Positions 44,834 to 54,797 of a DNA stretch of 64,000 bases are shown here, in pieces. Position numbers and translations under genes: made by a program. A model generated the notes under the pieces. The model saw nothing but the letters and a program-made list of their open reading frames with translations. It was not told the origin of the DNA and searched no databases. The stretch is from Pseudomaricurvus sp033283175 (GTDB lineage Bacteria > Pseudomonadota > Gammaproteobacteria > Pseudomonadales > Cellvibrionaceae): the NCBI GenBank assembly GCA_033283175.1, contig JAWMQM010000003.1, forward strand, positions 186,001 to 250,000. The letters run 5' to 3'. Position 1 is the first letter of the stretch, and every line of letters begins with the position of its first letter.

Positions 44834-45907
44834 TCAGAGCGGTCTGCCGTTATCGCTATGGGTTGAAGCCAAGGGGGGGGCTGGTTCACCGGACTGCTGC
44901 TGGCGGCGGAAACTGGCGGGGGACTGCCCCGACCAGCCGATAAAGGCGCGGCGGAAATTGGCCGTGTCGTGAAACCCCAGCAGGCTGGCGGTGTGCCGCA
45001 CACTGATGGCGGTATGACGCAGGTAGATGCCCGCCAGCCCCAGGCGCACCTGATCCAGCACTTGCTGGTAGCTGATGTCTTCTTTCTGCAGGTGACGGCG
45101 GAAGGTGCGTGCACTCATCAGAAGTTGGCTGGCGCACTCCTCCAGAGTCGGGAAACGGGTACTGTATATCAGGTGGCTGCGCACCCGGGCACTGAGGGAA
45201 CCGGGGGCAATATTACTATTGTGTTGTGACAGGTGGCGTTCAATGGCCTGGCACTGCTGCTGGTAGATCGACAGTATGGCGGTTCCCAGCTGCGGCGGTC
45301 GCTGCAGCAGGTCAACAGGAATACAGAGGCGGGAGTAACTGGCATCAAAGCTGACACTGCAGTCCAGCAGTGACTGGTAGGCAGTGCGGTAGGTGGGGGC
45401 GGGGTAGTCCAGCTGCAATTGCACCCCGGTGAGGGGGCGGCCGCTGCAGTGCTTGAGCACACTCACCAATCCGCTGTAAAACCACTCGGAACAGAGGCGC
45501 TTGAGCTGCAGCGATGGGGGCCGGGTGAAGGTCACCTGCAGCAGGTTGCCCTGGCGGCTGCTCTGCGCCCGGCCGATGAGCGGCTCATAGAGGTGCAGGG
45601 TCATATCCAGTGCCTGTTCCAGCGTGCTGCAGTGAAGCAGGGCGTAGCTGAAGGCGCTGCGCCGGGTCAGGGGTATCTGCAGGCCGGTGTGCAGGGCAAG
45701 TGCCCGGTGGCCAGTCAACTGGATGGCGGTTTGCAGTAACACAGCGAATTCATCTGCGCTGCAATTCAGTTCCGCCGGACTGGGTGTGGGTACGGGCAGC
45801 GGGGTGGCCAGTGGCGCCTCGCGCAGTAGTCGCTCCAGGGGAGTTCCGAAACTGGATACAACCCGGGCAAGGGTGATGGCAAAGTGGTCTGGGAGTGATT
45901 CACGCAT
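44834..45907 (-). CDS. AraC family transcriptional regulator
   Basis: A 357-residue regulator with the N-terminal AraC_binding_2-type ligand region (DEFAVLLQTAIQLTGHRALALHTGLQIPL…SAFSYALLHCSTLEQALDMTLHLYEPL) and a C-terminal pair of helix-turn-helix motifs (about residues 255-340; LEECASQLLMSARTFRRHLQKEDISYQQVLDQVR and ISVRHTASLLGFHDTANFRRAFIGWSGQSPASFRR). Such proteins (like OruR/GbcR-type) activate catabolic genes, but the target here is not evident as it faces glk convergently. Upstream, 45908-46101 holds no gene. Confidence 0.88.
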   Translation of the reverse strand: MRESLPDHFAITLARVVSSFGTPLERLLREAPLATPLPVPTPSPAELNCSADEFAVLLQTAIQLTGHRALALHTGLQIPLTRRSAFSYALLHCSTLEQALDMTLHLYEPLIGRAQSSRQGNLLQVTFTRPPSLQLKRLCSEWFYSGLVSVLKHCSGRPLTGVQLQLDYPAPTYRTAYQSLLDCSVSFDASYSRLCIPVDLLQRPPQLGTAILSIYQQQCQAIERHLSQHNSNIAPGSLSARVRSHLIYSTRFPTLEECASQLLMSARTFRRHLQKEDISYQQVLDQVRLGLAGIYLRHTAISVRHTASLLGFHDTANFRRAFIGWSGQSPASFRRQQQSGEPAPPLASTHSDNGRPL

Positions 45908-46101
45908 AGGTGGAATGGCGAACAGGGACGCTCGCTATTGTTATTATTGTTTATTTATACGCCAACCTTACCCGGGTCGAATCTGGCCAGCAAGCAAAAA
46001 TTCCACAACTACAAAACGGCCCCTCCGAATGGCCTCTGGAACGGTTTTCCTATACCCTTGCAGCCCTTGAAATGACAGGGCCTACACAAGGTATTCACGG
46101 G

Positions 46102-47169
46102 ATGCGTCGCCAGGATTTTTACTACCATCTGCCGGATGAGTTGATTGCCCGCCAGCCTGCGGCTGAGCGCAGTGGCAGCCGGTTGCTGCGTCTGGAGGGC
46201 GAGACCGGAGCTATGCAGCACGGCCAGTTCCCGGACCTGCTGCACTGGCTCAATGCCGGTGATCTACTGGTGTTCAACAATACCCGCGTTATCCCCGCCC
46301 GCGTCTATGGCCAGAAGCCCTCAGGCGGCAAGGTAGAGATTCTGGTGGAGCGGGTGCTGGACAGTCATCGGGTGCTGGCCCATACCCGCGCCAGCCGCTC
46401 CCCCAAGGTAGGTAGCCAGATCCTGCTGGAAGACGACACGGCGGTGACCGTCAGTGCGCGCCAGGAAGCCCTGTTCGAACTGGAATTCCCCGCTGACAAG
46501 CCGGCGCTGCAGGTGCTGGAGGCCATCGGCCATATGCCGCTGCCGCCCTATATAGATCGCGAGGACGACCTGGGTGATCGCGAGCGCTACCAGACGGTCT
46601 ACAGTGACCCCGGCAAGGCCGGCGCCGTGGCGGCACCGACAGCCGGACTCCATTTTGATGAGCCCCTGCTGGAACAATTGCGCCTCAGGGGCGTCGAAAT
46701 GGCCTTCGTAACCCTGCATGTGGGGGCCGGCACTTTCCAGCCGGTGCGGGTGGACAACATCAAAGAGCACCACATGCACAGCGAGATTATGGAGCTGGAT
46801 GAGACGGTGTGTGAGCAGGTGCAACGCACCAAGGCCCGCGGCGGACGTGTGGTGGCTGTGGGAACCACCAGCGTGCGCTGCCTGGAGACCGCTTCCCAGG
46901 GCGGTGAGATCCGGCCCTATCAGGGAGAGACCAACATCTTTATCTACCCCAGCTATCAGTACCGGGTAGTGGACGCACTGGTGACCAATTTTCACCTGCC
47001 GGAATCCACCCTGCTGATGCTGGTGTCCGCCTTTGCCGGTTACCGCTACACCATGGCGGCCTACGACGAGGCGGTGGCCGAGCGCTACCGTTTCTTCAGT
47101 TATGGCGACGCCATGTTTATTACCCGCAACCCCAATGCCACCACCGAGGAGATTGGTCTTGAGCGTTGA
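46102..47169 (+). CDS. queA: S-adenosylmethionine:tRNA ribosyltransferase-isomerase
   Basis: QueA transfers and rearranges the ribosyl group of SAM onto preQ1 in tRNA to form epoxyqueuosine. The 355-residue protein starts MRRQDFYYHLPDELIARQP and has AAPTAGLHFDEPLLEQL, LHVGAGTFQPV and NFHLPESTLLMLVSAF. The ATG at 46102 was chosen by family alignment; the open frame reaches to 45910 without a ribosome site. tgt follows, the two acting in consecutive queuosine steps. Confidence 0.95.
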   Translation: MRRQDFYYHLPDELIARQPAAERSGSRLLRLEGETGAMQHGQFPDLLHWLNAGDLLVFNNTRVIPARVYGQKPSGGKVEILVERVLDSHRVLAHTRASRSPKVGSQILLEDDTAVTVSARQEALFELEFPADKPALQVLEAIGHMPLPPYIDREDDLGDRERYQTVYSDPGKAGAVAAPTAGLHFDEPLLEQLRLRGVEMAFVTLHVGAGTFQPVRVDNIKEHHMHSEIMELDETVCEQVQRTKARGGRVVAVGTTSVRCLETASQGGEIRPYQGETNIFIYPSYQYRVVDALVTNFHLPESTLLMLVSAFAGYRYTMAAYDEAVAERYRFFSYGDAMFITRNPNATTEEIGLER

Positions 47170-47197
47170 TGCGTCACACAAGCGCGAGTCCTGTTTT

Positions 47198-48310
<1,113 letters not shown>

Positions 48311-48437
48311 CAATCCTGTGTACAATGGCCCACTTTCAGCCAGCAGGTCTCAAGATAGAGCCCCGGTGCTGGCTCAATAATAAGCAAGGCAAACGTACAG
48401 CAAAGCAATCGGGCCACAAGCCCCTCTGGAAAGTTTT

Positions 48438-50309
48438 ATGAATCGTTTTCCCCTCTGGAAATATTTGCTGGTGGTGATAATCGCCACTCTCGGCATCATC
48501 TATTCCGCCCCCAACCTCTACGCCCCGGATCCGGCGATCCAGATCTCCGGCCAGTCCAGCGCCACGGTGATTGATGAGCGCGCACTCTCCATGGCCACCA
48601 AGGCACTGGACGAGGCGGGCATCGCCTATTTCGGTGAAGAGCACAACGGCAAGAGTGCGCTGTTGCGACTGAAAGAGACCGAACAGCAACTGGCTGCCAA
48701 GCAGGCGATCCAGAGCGCCATGGGGTACAACTACGTGGTGGCTCTCAACCTGGCGCCGACCACTCCGGAGTGGCTGCGCAGTATGGGCGCCGAGCCCATG
48801 AAACTGGGCCTGGACCTGGCCGGTGGTGTGCACTTCCTGTTGGAGGTAGACACCCAATCGGCGGTGGCCAAGCGTCTTGAATCCACGGTCGATGACATGA
48901 AATCGGCGCTGCGCAAGGCCAAGCTGCGCTACATGTCAGTGCGGCTGGATGAGAGCAATGTGGTCACCGCGGTGTTTGGTGATGCAGAGACCCGCGATCA
49001 GGCCAGTGCCCTGCTGCGCAGCGACTACCCACAGCTGGTGCGGGAAGAAAAAGCGGACGGCGAACGTTTCCTGATCGAGATGACCATGAGCGAAGCCTCA
49101 ATCCGCGAGATTGAAGACTACGCCGTAAGCCAGAACCTCACCACCCTCCGCAACCGGGTCAACGAGCTGGGTGTGTCCGAACCCATCGTGCAACGCCAGG
49201 GGCGCAATCGCGTCGTGGTTGAACTGCCGGGTGTGCAGGACACCGCCGAAGCCAAGCGTATTATCGGTAAAACCGCCAACCTGGAGTTTCGCCTGGAGGC
49301 CAAGCCTTCGGAGCTGGTGACCCGCAAGGAGGCCTTCGAGTTTCGCAATGAACTGGACCAGCGTCGCTTTGGTGAAGCCTGGCTGGAAAAGAGTATGATT
49401 CTTACCGGCGACCATGTCGCCAACGCGCAGTCCAGTTTCGACAGTCAGACTTCACAGCCGCAGGTCAATATCACCCTCGACAGTGTTGGTGGTACCAAGA
49501 TGCACCGCGCTACCCGTAACAACGTGGGCCGTCGTATGGGGGTGCTCTTTATCGAGTACAAAACCCGTATGGATTACGTCACCAACGAACAGGGCGAGCA
49601 GGTGGCTGTCCCTCATCAGGTGGTGGAGCGCAAGGTGATCAGCCTGGCCACAATCCAGAGTGCGCTGGGTGTGCAGTTCCGCATCACCGGCCTGGATAAC
49701 CCGGCGGAAGCCTCCGAGCTTGCGCTGCTGTTGCGCGCCGGTGCGCTGGCGGCACCTATGTATTTCGTGGAAGAGCGTACCATCGGTCCCTCACTGGGTG
49801 CCGATAACATCGAAGTGGGTGTGAAGTCGGTACAGATCGGCCTGGCCTTGGTACTGGTCTTTATGCTGCTGTACTACAAGGTGTTTGGTATCGCTGCCAA
49901 TGTGGCGCTGATCCTGAACCTGGTGCTGCTGGTGGGTTGCATGTCGATCCTCGGCGCCACCCTGACGCTGCCGGGTATCGCCGGTATTGTACTGACGGTG
50001 GGTATGGCGGTGGACGCCAACGTGCTGATCTTCTCCCGAATACGGGAAGAGCTGGCCAATGGCATGCCGCCACAGTCGGCTATCAGCGCCGGTTTTGATC
50101 GCGCCTTTACCACCATCCTGGATGCCAACATCACCACCCTGATCGTGGCGGTGATTCTCTATGCCATTGGTTCCGGTCCGGTGCAGGGCTTTGCGGTGAC
50201 TCTTTCCATCGGCATCCTGACCTCTATGTTTACCGCCATTGTTGGCACCCGCGCGATCATTAACCTCATTTACGGTCGTCGCGCCCGCGTGGAAAAACTG
50301 TGGATTTAA
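48438..50309 (+). CDS. secD: Protein translocase subunit SecD
   Basis: SecD with SecF uses the proton-motive force to help SecYEG export proteins. The 623-residue protein has an N-terminal transmembrane helix (LWKYLLVVIIATLGIIYSAPNLYAPD), a large periplasmic region with GLDLAGGVHFLLEVD and RVNELGVSEPIVQRQG, and five C-terminal helices (ALVLVFMLLYYKVFGIAANVALI, AVDANVLIFSRIREELANG). The canonical tgt-yajC-secD-secF order lacks yajC: only 127 bp separate tgt from secD. The SecD and SecF frames are 34 bp apart and will be co-transcribed. Confidence 0.96.
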   Translation: MNRFPLWKYLLVVIIATLGIIYSAPNLYAPDPAIQISGQSSATVIDERALSMATKALDEAGIAYFGEEHNGKSALLRLKETEQQLAAKQAIQSAMGYNYVVALNLAPTTPEWLRSMGAEPMKLGLDLAGGVHFLLEVDTQSAVAKRLESTVDDMKSALRKAKLRYMSVRLDESNVVTAVFGDAETRDQASALLRSDYPQLVREEKADGERFLIEMTMSEASIREIEDYAVSQNLTTLRNRVNELGVSEPIVQRQGRNRVVVELPGVQDTAEAKRIIGKTANLEFRLEAKPSELVTRKEAFEFRNELDQRRFGEAWLEKSMILTGDHVANAQSSFDSQTSQPQVNITLDSVGGTKMHRATRNNVGRRMGVLFIEYKTRMDYVTNEQGEQVAVPHQVVERKVISLATIQSALGVQFRITGLDNPAEASELALLLRAGALAAPMYFVEERTIGPSLGADNIEVGVKSVQIGLALVLVFMLLYYKVFGIAANVALILNLVLLVGCMSILGATLTLPGIAGIVLTVGMAVDANVLIFSRIREELANGMPPQSAISAGFDRAFTTILDANITTLIVAVILYAIGSGPVQGFAVTLSIGILTSMFTAIVGTRAIINLIYGRRARVEKLWI

Positions 50310-50343
50310 GCGGGCACACGAGACGATTTGAGAGGAATTGAAA

Positions 50344-51267
50344 ATGGCACAAGAAGACAAAATCATTAATTTCATGGGGTGGCGCAAAATAGCAGCCGCC
50401 TTCTCTGTCCTGCTGTTGCTGGCCTCCATCGGTTCGCTGGCGGTGAACGGTCTGCAATTTGGCCTGGACTTTACCGGTGGTACCCAGATCGAAGTGGGAT
50501 ACCCGCAGGCGGCGGATCTGGCCAGTGTGCGGGAGAAACTCTCCGGTGCGGGGTTTGAAGGGGCCGTGGTGGTCTACTTCGGCGCTGAGACCGATGTGCT
50601 GATTCGCCTGCAGCGGGGCTTCGAGCCGGGCCTGGGGGACCAGATTCTGGCAGCGCTGCAGCAGGGCGAGGCGGGAGCTATTGAACTGCGCCGGGTAGAG
50701 TTTGTCGGCCCGCAGGTGGGCGAAGAGCTGCGCGATGAGGGTGGTATCGGCATGCTGTTCGCGCTGGTGGTAGTGATGGGCTACGTAGCCATGCGCTTCC
50801 AGTACAAGTTCTCCATTGGCGCAGTGGCAGCCCTGATTCACGATGTGATCATCGTATTGGGCATCTTCTCTATTGCCCATCTGGAGTTCGACCTGACGGT
50901 GCTGGCGGCGGTGCTGGCGGTTATCGGTTACTCCCTCAACGACACCATCGTAGTAGCTGACCGCATCCGTGAGAACTTCCGCAAGTTGCGCGGTGAAGAG
51001 CCGCTGGATGTCATCAACATCTCACTCAGCCAGACGCTGGGTCGTACCTTGATTACCTCCTTGACCACCATTCTGGTGCTGGTAGCACTGTTCTATTTTG
51101 GCGGTGAGTTGATTCATGGCTTTGCCACAGCGCTGTTGATCGGTGTCTTTGTGGGTACCTATTCCTCCATCTACGTGGCCAGTAATATCCTGCTGCTGAT
51201 GCACATCAGCAAAGAGGATTTGATGCCGCCGGTGAAAGAAAACGCGGAGATCGATGAAGTGCCTTGA
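50344..51267 (+). CDS. secF: Protein translocase subunit SecF
   Basis: The 307-residue partner of SecD has one N-terminal helix (AAAFSVLLLLASIGSLAV), the GLDFTGGTQIEVGYP motif at the start of the periplasmic domain and a five-helix C-terminal bundle with AVIGYSLNDTIVVADRIREN, the SecD/F signature. GAGAGGAA lies just upstream of ATG 50344. A strong terminator follows. Confidence 0.96.
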   Translation: MAQEDKIINFMGWRKIAAAFSVLLLLASIGSLAVNGLQFGLDFTGGTQIEVGYPQAADLASVREKLSGAGFEGAVVVYFGAETDVLIRLQRGFEPGLGDQILAALQQGEAGAIELRRVEFVGPQVGEELRDEGGIGMLFALVVVMGYVAMRFQYKFSIGAVAALIHDVIIVLGIFSIAHLEFDLTVLAAVLAVIGYSLNDTIVVADRIRENFRKLRGEEPLDVINISLSQTLGRTLITSLTTILVLVALFYFGGELIHGFATALLIGVFVGTYSSIYVASNILLLMHISKEDLMPPVKENAEIDEVP

Positions 51268-51332
51268 GGCTGAACCCCTAGTGCCTTCAGTCATACAGTG
51301 GGCGGCAGGGTTTTGATCCCGCTCTAACCCGG

Positions 51333-51371
51333 AACACCCCCCTCGGCCCAAGCCCAGGGGGGTGTTTTGTT
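51333..51371 (+). terminator. Intrinsic terminator after secF
   Basis: Stem AACACCCCCCT/AGGGGGGTGTT (11 bp) with a 12-base loop is followed by TTGTTT. It separates secF from the sigma-54 element downstream. Confidence 0.85.
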
Positions 51372-51513
51372 TCCGGGGGGTGGTTTTGGGATGCCCGCTA
51401 TGGCGCCCTGAACTGGTGCTGCATAAATGCCTTGTTTTGAGCAGGTGGTCACTGGTGGTGCAATCTGTGGGACTGAAACCGCAGAAGCTGCCCCCGGTTG
51501 CGCGATTTATAAC

Positions 51514-51530
51514 TTGGCACAGGCTTTGCT
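51514..51530 (+). promoter_or_regulatory. Consensus sigma-54 promoter with no protein gene behind it
   Basis: TTGGCACAGGCTTTGCT is a full match to TGGCAC-N5-TTGCT, with GG (51516-51517) and GC (51528-51529) 10 bases apart, the best sigma-54 site in the window. A TGGTGCA box lies at 51456-51462 and TGGTGC at 51414-51419, as upstream of the nitrate genes. Start expected near 51541. Confidence 0.85.
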
Positions 51531-51607
51531 CTATATAACGTGTAGGCACATGATCTGCGGCCAGCCTCTCCGGGGTTGACTGCCGGCCATGACTCTCTGA
51601 GCTTGTG

Positions 51608-51633
51608 GCCCTGCTTCGGCAGGGCAGCTTTTT
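51608..51633 (+). terminator. First terminator of the small-RNA locus
   Basis: Stem GCCCTGC/GCAGGGC closed by a UUCG tetraloop, then AGC and TTTTT. It is a textbook intrinsic terminator. Confidence 0.85.
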
Positions 51634-51746
51634 CCGCCAGATGCCTGCAAGACTTGTGCTTTATAGCCAGGTGCTGAATTGCAAATGTCGCTGGTCTGCT
51701 CATCCACCGGATCAACGACAGGCTTAACGTAGATCTCTCTGAGCTT

Positions 51747-51774
51747 TAGCCCCGCCTGTCGGGGCTATTTTTTT
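51747..51774 (+). terminator. Second terminator of the small-RNA locus
   Basis: Stem TAGCCCCG/CGGGGCTA with loop CCTGT is followed by seven T. It would end readthrough transcripts of about 234 nt. Confidence 0.9.
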
Positions 51775-51981
51775 GCCTGAGCATAAGCTCCCGGATACGG
51801 AACCGGGTTCACAGAGCGGCTCCCGATTATCAGGAAAGGGTTGACGGGAGCCTCAATGTGTCAGAGATATGAGGCGTGTGGCTTCAGAGTCCTGTGAGGC
51901 CTCTGGCAGGGGTGGGCAAGAAGTCACAGACTGGAGCTTAGAACCCTTGTGCGCTAGGGCAGCCGGGCAGGAGTGAGTTGG
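51775..51981 (+). other. Structured region before the ACT gene
   Basis: Three short inverted repeats occur here, including GGCTCCCG/CGGGAGCC (51818-51852) with a 19-base loop. No gene and no clear promoter are visible. Confidence 0.4.
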
Positions 51982-52377
51982 ATGACGGGATTGACCGAGC
52001 TGGATCAGCTGCTGGCTGCGCTGAATCCACAGTTGGTTGAAGGCGAGTTCGTCTTTTGCTGTGCCGAGGGGACCCCGGTGGACTGGGACGCGTTGCAACC
52101 TGTGGCCACCTTTCGCGAGGACGAGGGGTTGACGCTGGTGCTGCCCAGAGCGGTGGCAGAAGGGGCTGGCCTGGCGTTCGACGGGGTATTCCGGCAGATT
52201 ACCCTGCGAGTGCACTCCAGCCTGGCGGCGGTGGGGTTGACGGCGGCGGTGTCGGCACAGTTGGCCGCCCGCGGCATCAGTGCCAATATGGTCGCAGCGT
52301 ATTATCACGACCATATCTTTGTGCCTGCGGGGAGGGCGGCAGAGGCCCTGCAGGCGCTGGGTGAGTTAAGCGGGTGA
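51982..52377 (+). CDS. ACT domain-containing protein
   Basis: A 131-residue protein with two ACT-like halves, the first with VEGEFVFCCAEGTP and FREDEGLTLVL, the second with ITLRVHSSLAAVGLTAAVSAQLAARGISANMVAAYYHDHIFVP. It resembles small ACT proteins once called DUF2241. ACT domains usually bind amino acids, which fits the amino-acid ABC transporter that follows, but the role is unknown. ATG 51982 has AGGAG 8 bp upstream; an in-frame GTG at 51973 overlaps that site. Confidence 0.83.
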   Translation: MTGLTELDQLLAALNPQLVEGEFVFCCAEGTPVDWDALQPVATFREDEGLTLVLPRAVAEGAGLAFDGVFRQITLRVHSSLAAVGLTAAVSAQLAARGISANMVAAYYHDHIFVPAGRAAEALQALGELSG

Positions 52378-52502
52378 CTTTGCCGGCAGCGTATATACTC
52401 TATAATTCCGGCCGTGGTTTGATGGTAAAAGTCGGCATAAATCCCGGGCACAGATCCGTAAACAGATACAGCTTCATGAATCAGAGAAATAAGGGCGTAT
52501 AG

Positions 52503-53276
52503 ATGGAGGTCCAGTCACCTCAGCTGTCGGTATCCAATATCCACAAAACATTCGGTGATAACGAAGTGCTCAAGGGCATTTCATTCGATGCCATGAGCGG
52601 TGAAGTGATCACCCTCATCGGTTCGTCCGGGTCTGGTAAGAGCACCCTGTTACGTTGCATTAACCTGCTGGAGATCCCCACGCAGGGGGAGGTAATCCTG
52701 CGTGGTGAACCTGTGCGCTTCCGTATGGTGCGTGGCGAGCGTGTGCCATCCAGCCCCCAGCAGGTACAGAATTTCCGTTCTCGCCTGGCGATGGTATTCC
52801 AGGGCTTCAATCTCTGGTCCCATATGACGGTGCTGGAAAATGTGATTGAGGCTCCGGTCCACGTGTTAGGTCAGCCTAAAAAGCAGGCGATCGAAAAGGC
52901 TGAGGCCCTGCTCGATAAAGTGGGACTTTTACAGCGCAAGAACTACTACCCCAATCACCTGTCCGGTGGGCAACAGCAGCGCGCCGCCATCGCGCGTGCG
53001 TTGGCGATGGATCCGGAGGTGCTGTTGTTTGATGAGCCCACTTCGGCGCTCGATCCCGAACTGGTCAGCGAAGTGCTGCGCGTGATGCGCGGCCTGGCGG
53101 AGGAGGGGCGCACCATGATCCTGGTGACGCACGAAATGGATTTCGCACGGGATGTCTCGAATAAGGTGCTGTTCCTGCATCAGGGCAAAATCGAAGAGCA
53201 GGGCGCCCCCGAAAAAATCTTTACCAATCCGGATTCGGAACGTGTGAGACAGTTTATGGCGGCCCAGAGCCGCTGA
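52503..53276 (+). CDS. Amino-acid ABC transporter ATP-binding protein
   Basis: A 257-residue ATPase of the HisP/OccP/AotP type for polar or basic amino acids. It has Walker A GSSGSGKST, the signature LSGGQQQR, Walker B VLLFDEPTSALDPE and the H-loop LVTHE. It is the first gene of a four-gene operon followed by the binding protein and two permeases. A candidate -10 TATAAT stands at 52401-52406. AAGG precedes the ATG. Confidence 0.94.
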   Translation: MEVQSPQLSVSNIHKTFGDNEVLKGISFDAMSGEVITLIGSSGSGKSTLLRCINLLEIPTQGEVILRGEPVRFRMVRGERVPSSPQQVQNFRSRLAMVFQGFNLWSHMTVLENVIEAPVHVLGQPKKQAIEKAEALLDKVGLLQRKNYYPNHLSGGQQQRAAIARALAMDPEVLLFDEPTSALDPELVSEVLRVMRGLAEEGRTMILVTHEMDFARDVSNKVLFLHQGKIEEQGAPEKIFTNPDSERVRQFMAAQSR

Positions 53277-53310
53277 ATTTTCCATTGTAAGTGCATAAAC
53301 GAGGTGCAAC

Positions 53311-54066
53311 ATGAAGAAGGTTATCGCTGGTCTGTGTATTGCTCTGTTGGCGGCTTGTTCGCAGCAGGAATCCGAGCCGGTGCTCAAAATCGGGGTGGAT
53401 GTGCCCTATGAGCCCTTTGAGTTCAAGGCCCCGGATGGCAGCCTGACCGGTTTTGAGATTGATCTCGGCAATGCGGTGTGTGCAGAGATGGCGATCAAGT
53501 GCGAGTGGGTGGTACAGGGATGGGATGGCATTATCCCGGGCCTGCTGGCGTTCAAATACGACATGATTATGTCGTCCATGTCGATCAACGACGAGCGTCG
53601 GGAAAAGGTGCTGTTTTCCAAAGCCTACTACAACACCCCTTCTGGCTGGTTTGCCAAGGCTGACACCGAACTGGATGTCTCCAGCCCCGCAGCCATGGCT
53701 GGCAAGAAAGTTGGTGTGCAGCGCGGTACGGTGCAGGATGACTACGCCACCAAAAACCTGCCTGACACGGAAATCCTGCGCTACGCCACTGCCGATGAAC
53801 TGGTCATTGATCTCTACGGTGGCCGCCTGGATGCGGTACTGCTGGACTTTCCTGTGGGCGAGAGCACCATCCTGAACGGTGATAAAGGCAGTGAATACGG
53901 GCAGGCGGGCGCCCTGTTGCAAATTGGTGAGGGTGTGGGTGTTGCCGTACGCAAGGATGATACCGAGCTCAAGGCCAAGCTGGATGCCGCGTTTGAAACG
54001 GTAAAAAGCAACGGCGTGTACGACCAGATCCGTCAGAAGTACTTCGCCTACGATATTAAAGTCTGA
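53311..54066 (+). CDS. Amino-acid ABC transporter substrate-binding lipoprotein
   Basis: A 251-residue periplasmic binding protein of SBP family 3. It starts MKKVIAGLCIALLAACSQQE, a lipoprotein signal with lipobox LAAC, so the mature protein is anchored to a membrane instead of free in the periplasm. Family features include IGVDVPYEPFEFKAPDGSLTGFEIDL and MIMSSMSINDERREKVLFSKAYY. The general type (lysine/arginine/ornithine/histidine or octopine) is clear, the ligand is not. GAGG precedes the ATG. Confidence 0.93.
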   Translation: MKKVIAGLCIALLAACSQQESEPVLKIGVDVPYEPFEFKAPDGSLTGFEIDLGNAVCAEMAIKCEWVVQGWDGIIPGLLAFKYDMIMSSMSINDERREKVLFSKAYYNTPSGWFAKADTELDVSSPAAMAGKKVGVQRGTVQDDYATKNLPDTEILRYATADELVIDLYGGRLDAVLLDFPVGESTILNGDKGSEYGQAGALLQIGEGVGVAVRKDDTELKAKLDAAFETVKSNGVYDQIRQKYFAYDIKV

Positions 54067-54083
54067 GGCCGGAACTGAGTCTG

Positions 54084-54797
54084 ATGCTGGATCTGCATGG
54101 CTACGGCCCTTCAATCCTCGGTGGGGCCTGGCTGACCATACAGGTGGCGTTACTGTCATTGCTGCTGGCAGTGGTGCTGGGACTGGCGGGTGCGCTGGCC
54201 AAGCAGAGCCACAGTGCCTGGTTGCGCGCCTTGGCCACCTTTTACACCACGGTCATCCGTGGTGTACCTGACTTGGTGCTGATGCTGCTGATCTTTTTCG
54301 GTGCGCAGATCCTCGCCAATGAGCTGGCCGGCTGGATCAACCGCCAGTTTGGTACCCGGCTCTACTTTGATATCAATGCCTTTGTTGCCGGTGTCGTCAC
54401 CATCGGTTTTATCTTTGGTGCCTATATGGCGGAAACCTTTCGTGGTGCCTATATGGCGGTGCCCAAGGGGCAGATTGAAGCTGCGGTTGCCTATGGTATG
54501 AGTGGCTGGCAGGTGTTCCGGCGGGTGCTGTTTCCGCAAATGATGCGTTTCGCCCTGCCGGGTATCGGCAACAACTGGGCGGTGCTGCTGAAAACCACGG
54601 CACTGGTCTCTGTGATCGGGCTGGCGGATATGGTCAGGTTGGCCAAGGAGGCCTCCGGTGCGGTGCATGAGCCCTTCAAGTTCTTTATTCCGGTGGCGGC
54701 CATCTACCTGTTAATCACTTTTGTGTCAGAGCTGGTGATCAAATACCTGACGAAGAAATACAGCAGCGGTGTGGTGAGGGGCTCGCAACATGGGTGA
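54084..54797 (+). CDS. Amino-acid ABC transporter permease 1
   Basis: A 237-residue inner-membrane permease of the HisQ/OccQ type. It has several helices and the ATPase-docking EAA loop AYGMSGWQVFRRVLFPQMMRFALPGIGNNW. It is likely the partner of the next permease, forming a heterodimer with the ATPase encoded upstream. Its 3' end overlaps the next gene by 8 bases. Confidence 0.93.
   Translation: MLDLHGYGPSILGGAWLTIQVALLSLLLAVVLGLAGALAKQSHSAWLRALATFYTTVIRGVPDLVLMLLIFFGAQILANELAGWINRQFGTRLYFDINAFVAGVVTIGFIFGAYMAETFRGAYMAVPKGQIEAAVAYGMSGWQVFRRVLFPQMMRFALPGIGNNWAVLLKTTALVSVIGLADMVRLAKEASGAVHEPFKFFIPVAAIYLLITFVSELVIKYLTKKYSSGVVRGSQHG

Larger units (their letters stand above)
51541..51774 (+). ncRNA. 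Candidate sigma-54-dependent small RNA with duplicated seed module
   Basis: The region between the sigma-54 start and the ACT gene has no coding potential beyond peptides of about ten codons. Two intrinsic terminators follow at 51608-51633 and 51747-51774, giving possible RNAs of about 93 and 234 nt. The identical segment CTCTCTGAGCTT stands immediately before each terminator stem (51593-51604, 51735-51746), so the locus looks like two tandem RNA modules under one promoter. The arrangement recalls NrsZ, the NtrC/sigma-54-dependent Pseudomonas RNA built of repeated modules, but I cannot claim sequence homology. Residues 51597-51605 are complementary to the nasA leader (see findings). Confidence 0.65.

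Noticed and set aside
51670..51687. A second sigma-54 promoter inside the small-RNA locus (AGGTGCTGAATTGCA)
   Set aside because: GG and GC are 9 bases apart rather than 10 and the -24 element is poor.
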